This document shows, piece by piece, positions 59,502 to 64,000 of a DNA stretch of 64,000 bases. Position 1 is the first letter of the stretch. Every line of letters starts with the position of its first letter. The translations under genes and the position numbers were made by a program. The notes below the pieces were generated by a model. The model was not told where the DNA came from and ran no database searches. It was given only the letters and a program-made list of their open reading frames with translations. Source of the stretch: Dendrophyllia cribrosa (lineage: Eukaryota; Cnidaria; Anthozoa; Scleractinia; Dendrophylliidae); contig JAJLRJ010000013.1 of assembly GCA_024195265.1 (NCBI GenBank), positions 14,502,822 through 14,566,821 of the forward strand, in the 5' to 3' direction.

Positions 59502-60946
59502 ATGGCAGAAGGCGAATATGATCCAACTGAGACAACTGACAGAGACCCTCTCATCCCAGACAAGGGGGATGACGATGATGATGACGATGAGAGCCTTGAA
59601 GTAATGGGGGGTCAAATTCCAGAAGAAGAATGGCAAAAAGCCCAACGAAAATGGGCCCAAGACACCGGCCCCTTTGAACGAGGCGGTTCATCCACCCCAG
59701 CTGGTGAACAAGTGCCTTTGGGCACAAGAACAAGGTTGCCCCCAGAACAACAAGGCTCCCACACTGAAGAAACCTCTTTCATTGAGGGGGCTACTCAAGG
59801 CCAGCGGATGATAACCCAGGAGGATATGGCCTTTGGCGAGATTACGAGAGAGTTTCCCAACGCAGACAGAGGTCAACTTAATTTTCGGTAGGAGAGGGCA
59901 CCAAAATCAGGTGGAGCCATCATCGAGGTAAAATATCATACTAGAGAAAAATGGTATCCTTTTTACACAAAAAGCCGTGGGGCTTTCGAAAAGACTCTCA
60001 ACACTTCTCTTCCAAAAGAGATCAAAAGGGCTCTCGGAAAGTCTTTGACTGAAGAGTTCAATGACACAAATGCTGCACTTCAAGCAAAAGAAAAAGAACA
60101 GGAAGCAAAACAAAAAGAACTACAACAAAAAGAACAAATGGCTGGTGATGATGCACAAAAACTTCGCCGCGAGATAGATGCCCTCAGTAATAGAACCAAA
60201 GAGTATGAGGACCAGATTCGGGAACTGGAAGATGCAGGGCCACTGGATACGGAGGCAATACAAAGACTGAAAAATGAAAAGAGACAGGCTGAAGCTGAGA
60301 AACAAGCTAAACGAAAAGAACTGGACAAGAAACAAAAAGCTGCCAAAGAAGCAGACAAACTACGAAAAGACATCGACAAAAGCATGCTTGAAACAAGGGG
60401 TTTAAACCGCCGCTTAGAGGAACTTGGAGCAAAAAGGGACGCCATAAAACCACTGGACGAACTGAAACAGAACAAAGAAGAGCTTGAACGGCAGAACGCG
60501 TCATAGAGGATGAGAGCGCGTCTTCCTCTGAAAAAGATGCTGCGAGAGACCGGGTTGCTGAACGTGATGTAGAACTGGAAAGGCTCAATACAGAAATTGA
60601 AGTGCGGGAGAGGGGGCTGTCTTTGAGAGAGAGGGTTAGAGAAATCTTCAAGAAATACGGACGGACCCTGCAAGCGATTGTTCTGGCAGCTGGCATCACC
60701 ATCAGCGCTGTGGTACTCGCAACCTTGAATGGCCTGGCAAAGGCCACACGAGCTATTGGCAATGGGCTTAAAGAGCTTGGCAAAAAGGCAGCCAGCGCAC
60801 TGCCTGGCCTCATTGGCTCAATTGTGGGCTTCATCTTCAAAGCGGCTGGGTCGGTCATCTCATATCTGGGTAAACACGCCTGGCTGCTCATCCTTGCCGT
60901 GGTGGCCTTCCTTGTTGAAAGGATTACCAAGCGTGCGAAGTCTTGA
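59502..60946 (+). pseudogene. Large virion-type protein with coiled coil and hydrophobic tail, broken
   Basis: Starts MAEGEYDPTETT 5 bases after TATATAC. The N-terminal ~130 codons are acidic, with a D7 run. TAG at 59889-59891 interrupts the frame, which then continues in the same frame with GGAIIEVKYHTREKWYPFYT and a long Lys/Glu/Gln coiled coil to 60506. A frameshift near 60490 leads to the last part (to TGA 60946), which has a hydrophobic Gly/Ala/Leu region (IVLAAGITISAVVLATL, LPGLIGSIVGFIFKAAG, WLLILAVVAFLVE). I recall this three-part layout from cnidarian Polinton-like elements. It may be a membrane-interacting virion protein; two breaks make this copy inactive. Confidence 0.72.
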
Positions 60947-60950
60947 ACAC

Positions 60951-61337
60951 TTATCTAGACCAAACTAAAAGCCCTGCCAAAGCAAGCGCACCCACACCAA
61001 TGAGTGTCTTGTTTACGCGATGTGAGTCGGGCTGTGGTGTGGGTGGGGGTGCGGGTGTGGCTGTTGTTGTTGGGTGTGGTGTGGGGGCTGGTTGTGGTGT
61101 GGGTGTGGGTGGGGCGATGCCCTGTGCCTGTGTGGCCTGCTTATGTATCGGGTTTGATGGGTGGCTGTTTGGTGGATTGATCTTTGTTGGTCCACCGTCC
61201 ATGTGGCGAAGGGAGGCTTTTTTTGTGCCCAGATTAACACCACTGTTTACGCCCAGCTTCATCCCTTGCGTTGCCTCCTGTAGATTGTTGTTATACCCGA
61301 TCACGCTCTCTGTGTTGATAATCATGCGTGATGGCAT
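60951..61337 (-). CDS. Pro/Thr-rich protein with C-terminal membrane anchor, 128 aa
   Basis: Contains NTESVIGYNNNLQEATQGM, then a Pro/Thr/His-rich low-complexity linker (about residues 70-105) and a C-terminal hydrophobic anchor (NKTLIGVGALALAGLLVWSR). There is no TATATAC box before the ATG. It is in the same frame as the upstream gene at 61341, separated only by a TGA, so it may be the C-terminal part of one larger gene. Confidence 0.5.
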   Translation of the reverse strand: MPSRMIINTESVIGYNNNLQEATQGMKLGVNSGVNLGTKKASLRHMDGGPTKINPPNSHPSNPIHKQATQAQGIAPPTPTPQPAPTPHPTTTATPAPPPTPQPDSHRVNKTLIGVGALALAGLLVWSR

Positions 61338-61340
61338 GAG

Positions 61341-61735
61341 TCAGCTTCCGGGTGCTGTCGCAAAGTCCAGGCGCACTTTCGTTGCTTGGATGGCAAGCTG
61401 GTAACGCTGTACGCTTGTTGCGATGTCATTCAGTATTATGGCCTCCTCTAGATGGGTGAGGAATACTCTCTGCGTTTCGAAGGCCCGGCCTCCTCTTCCA
61501 ATGATGCTGCTGCGGGTTTTGGCTTGTGAACCAAGAATGCAGTACACAAAGGCCTCGATTGATTGGTTCATACGTGCGAGCCCTGGCTGTGTTAACCCCT
61601 GTGCGTAATTTGGCACAAAGTGCTCGAACTGGGTGTCCGCCCCTTGGTCGTTGCGGACGAAAGTTATTCCATTGGCGCGATAGTTGGGGTCTTTTCTGTC
61701 AGTCACTCGCTCATCATCGAACAGAGCTACAACCC
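61341..61735 (-). pseudogene. Conserved virion-type gene, 5' end lost at the element break
   Basis: The frame reads DDERVTDRKDPNYRANGITF, then TQFEHFVPNYAQGLTQPGLA, RMNQSIEAFVYCILGSQAKT and KVRLDFATAPGS before TGA 61343-61341. I recall similar sequence in cnidarian Polinton-like elements. The open frame extends back to 61820, but its first ~30 codons (MRAPSIELKPK ...) look like host DNA and no promoter box is present, so I place the truncation at about 61725-61740. The TGA may be a nonsense mutation, because the same frame continues into the gene at 60951. Confidence 0.55.
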
Positions 61736-62476
61736 AAGACAAAATTAGTTGGGAAGGTTTGTAAAACGTTAAAAAAATGGCACTAGCTTTGGGTTTCAGC
61801 TCAATTGAAGGCGCACGCAACGCTTATTATAGCCCCCCTCTCCCCCAAATCCAATGTTGATAACCACTATACAAAATACAGTGTAAGTTAAGTATTTGTG
61901 TTAACAGCAACTTTGAAAGAGGGGGGAACAGGGGGGAGGGGTGAGGAAAACAAGGAACCTTCCCAACACTTTTGTCTTTGGTTGTGTGAAAACTGAAAAG
62001 TTTTAAGTACTCATAAAAGAAAAAGTATTAACGATATAGGGCTAAGACTTCGTCCGCAAAATGATAATTAATTAGTGTTTCTTGATGTCCATGTCAGAGG
62101 TGAAAACGTTCAAATTGACGGATTGTTCTAAATGTATAATAATGATCAAACTGTAACGGTTGCGTGACAAAGTGTGTGAAAACCACGACATACTTTGCAT
62201 CCTAAAAGGCCAAATAATATTGCATAGTAAAGCTTCGTTTTCGCGATGTTACGTTATAAGTTTGAGATGATACGTGTTATTACTGAGTCCAATAATAGCT
62301 TTCTGGAATGACGCTTCAAACTGCACGTACATGTGAAAACGATCACGTAGATGGACCATGAATGTGGATCCGAAAGGTTTAGAACTTTCCAGATGACTAA
62401 ACTGGCAGCGTAATGAGGATTTGCGGAAACTATTTAATTCGAATTGCTAGTGATCAGAAGTACAAAAAGTGTTACA
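61736..62476. other. Host-like DNA between element 2 and the Tc1 transposase
   Basis: G-rich strings at 61920-61945 (GGGGGGAACAGGGGGGAGGG); otherwise AT-rich. A Tc1 end with CAGT could lie near 61880 (TACAGTGTAAG) but no matching right end is found. Confidence 0.4.
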
Positions 62477-63574
62477 ATGGTTTTCAAGGCTAAAATATCC
62501 CCGGAGAAAAGAGCACTTGTAATATATTTAAGAAGAGAAACGGGTGCAAGTTTCCCGCAAATAGGGCGCAAGTGTGGTATGTCAACGTCTTCAGCAGAAC
62601 GAATTTGGAAAGAATTTTTACTACCTAAGAGGAACTTGAGTGTAAAAAAGAAGAGTGGTCGGCCGAGGAAAGTGTCCCCACGGATGAAACGAGTGCTACA
62701 AAGAAACCTATTGAAGTTGAGAGATGAAGGCGCTCATCTGACAGTTGAGAATTTAGTGCAATACTGCGATTTTAGCCTTCAAACAACAAGTCTAAGAACA
62801 TACGCGAGATGTCTGAATGAAATGGGGTTTCGCTTACTTCAAACGCGCAGGAAAGGTCTTCTTAGAGAAAGTGATCGAAAAGTACGCGTGCAATACGCGA
62901 GAAAGATGGACCGCGAAGAAAAAAACAATCCAGGATTTTGGCGAGAAGAAGTTTGCTTTTATTTGGATGGGGTCTCATTCGTTTATAAGACCAACCCAAT
63001 GAACACTGCCATGGCTCCAAAATCAAAAGTGTGGCGGCGAAAAAACGAAGGCCTGCAGGTAACATCAAAAGGTTCAAAAGATTTGGCTGGAGGAAAACGC
63101 CTGCATGTCATGGTAGCAATGGTGTACAGCCACGGCGTGATACTCAAAGAACCCTATGAAAAATTAAATGGAAAATTCTTTGCCAATTTCATAAGAGAAC
63201 ATTTTAATCTTTGTTTTGGACGCGCAGGTCCAAAGAGGAATAGATCTCGTAAATTTGTAATGGATAATGATGCTTCACAAACGTCCAAGGCAGCAATGAA
63301 CGCTTTAGAACAAACTGAAAGTGAACTTTTAAGGATACCAGCGCGCTCTCCGGATCTAAATCCAATAGAAAATATTTTCAATGTTGTTAAGGATACTTTA
63401 GAAAAAGAAGCTATTGAAAGGAACATTACTAAGGAGTCATTTGAAGAATTTAAGACTAGGGTTCTGCGAACATTAGGTGATGTGGATCCTGCTATAATAG
63501 ACCGTGCAATAGATAGTATGCCAACACGAATTCAATTAATTATCAAAGGAAAAGGTTATCGAACAAAGTACTAA
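62477..63574 (+). CDS. Tc1/mariner (IS630-type) transposase, 365 aa
   Basis: I choose ATG 62477 (MVFKAKISPEKR) over 62444 because the helix-turn-helix begins right after it. The N-terminus carries paired HTH-like domains (RRETGASFPQIGRKCGMSTS and TVENLVQYCDFSLQTTSLRT) joined by a GRPRKVSP linker typical of Tc1 DNA-binding regions. The catalytic triad is Asp164 (YLDGVSF), Asp263 (VMDNDAS) and Glu298 (SPDLNPIENIF), a DD34E arrangement. The frame is intact, so the protein could be active, but I found no terminal inverted repeats around it. A stop TAA and AATAAA-like sequence (CTAATAAAACTC) follow directly. Confidence 0.88.
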   Translation: MVFKAKISPEKRALVIYLRRETGASFPQIGRKCGMSTSSAERIWKEFLLPKRNLSVKKKSGRPRKVSPRMKRVLQRNLLKLRDEGAHLTVENLVQYCDFSLQTTSLRTYARCLNEMGFRLLQTRRKGLLRESDRKVRVQYARKMDREEKNNPGFWREEVCFYLDGVSFVYKTNPMNTAMAPKSKVWRRKNEGLQVTSKGSKDLAGGKRLHVMVAMVYSHGVILKEPYEKLNGKFFANFIREHFNLCFGRAGPKRNRSRKFVMDNDASQTSKAAMNALEQTESELLRIPARSPDLNPIENIFNVVKDTLEKEAIERNITKESFEEFKTRVLRTLGDVDPAIIDRAIDSMPTRIQLIIKGKGYRTKY

Positions 63575-64000
63575 TAAAACTCAACCTTTTTTATTAACGA
63601 CTGGTGTTATTTGTAGGAACAAAATGTCATTTAGAAGTTACTTCGATAGAGGTTTGGACGATATACTAACCAAAGCAATTAACCCCTAAATACTTCAAAA
63701 GCGACTAAAAACGATTCTTCCTATAATTTACTCTGTGTTAACGTAACGACCTGTCAAATTTGCGTGACGTCTCTGTTTCGCATGAGTACTTCTCCCAACA
63801 TTACTCCACAATACTCCACACCTAAAAGCACTCAAAAAATAGCGTTTAAAAGGTATTTCATTTCGATGACAGTGGATTGTCGTTAATAACTTAAAAGCAG
63901 AGCACAGTACATCGTTATTTAATTTCTAAAGTAAGGATTTCCCTCATTTTGAACAATACTCCATCCAGAAACAGTTTTTAAAATATGAATCTAATTATCT
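63575..64000. other. Flank of the Tc1 transposase, nothing further
   Basis: AT-rich. ATACTCCACA repeats at 63805-63820. No inverted repeat matching the left flank was found by eye. Confidence 0.4.

Larger units (their letters stand above)
49503..61735. mobile_element. Element 2: Polinton/adintovirus-like integrated virus, right end missing
   Basis: Gene set: polymerase B (plus strand), then a minus-strand block of integrase, small genes, packaging ATPase and major capsid protein, then a plus-strand coiled-coil gene and a minus-strand terminal block. This matches Polinton/adintovirus content, except that no capsid protease is found. The left end is a palindrome beginning AGTAGTA. The right end has no such palindrome; coding sequence appears to run into host-like DNA near 61735, so the element is truncated there and no flanking duplication can be tested. 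Confidence 0.88.

Noticed and set aside
61341..61820. Complete 159-aa viral gene starting at 61820
   Set aside because: The first ~30 codons do not resemble the viral family, lack the promoter box and look like host DNA after a truncation point.

Overview
The window looks like nuclear DNA of a cnidarian, most likely an anthozoan such as a stony coral. This is inferred from the split host genes with GT-AG introns, the dense crop of foldback and MITE-type repeats, and viral gene families I associate with cnidarian genomes; no marker fixes the species. Host coding content is small. A two-exon minus-strand gene (14716-19625) encodes a HEPN domain, a valine-heptad coiled coil, an NB-ARC ATPase and a long TPR tail, an NLR-like innate sensor. 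The last three exons (44497-45235, minus) of a malate/L-lactate dehydrogenase (Ldh_2) family gene are also present.

Two integrated, decaying Polinton-like (adintovirus-like) DNA virus elements flank the repeat-rich middle. Element 1 (1-5218, cut by the window start) carries a partial gene, two probable structural or membrane genes, a VLTF3-like late transcription factor with a second 3' copy, a YqaJ nuclease and a small zinc-finger gene. Element 2 (49503 to about 61735, right end missing) carries a protein-primed type DNA polymerase B, a retroviral-type integrase, an A32-like packaging ATPase, a double-jelly-roll major capsid protein and eight or nine small structural or membrane genes. Integrase, capsid and most small genes are open; the polymerase and several others carry a few stops and frameshifts.

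The most interesting signal is shared by both elements. Each outer end is a ~170-bp palindrome with the same asymmetric 25-nt centre, followed by the same promoter block and the same first codons, although the genes behind differ (zinc-finger gene in element 1, polymerase in element 2). Nearly every viral gene also has a (G/T)ATATAC box a few bases before its ATG, so the elements appear to share telomere-like ends and a private promoter code.

The rest is mobile DNA: two 5'-truncated L1/Tx1-like LINEs with target-site duplications (9450-12331 minus; 45584-48642 plus, inside the Ldh_2 gene), a complete BEL/Pao retrotransposon with matching 448-bp LTRs and an open 1844-codon polyprotein (36892-43372), a Tc1-type transposase gene (62477-63574), and many non-autonomous elements with TTAA, TAA or TA target sites nested inside long inverted repeats (20.5-36 kb). 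A 24-bp minisatellite at 43921-44208 appears to be a multiplied tRNA A-box from a SINE head.
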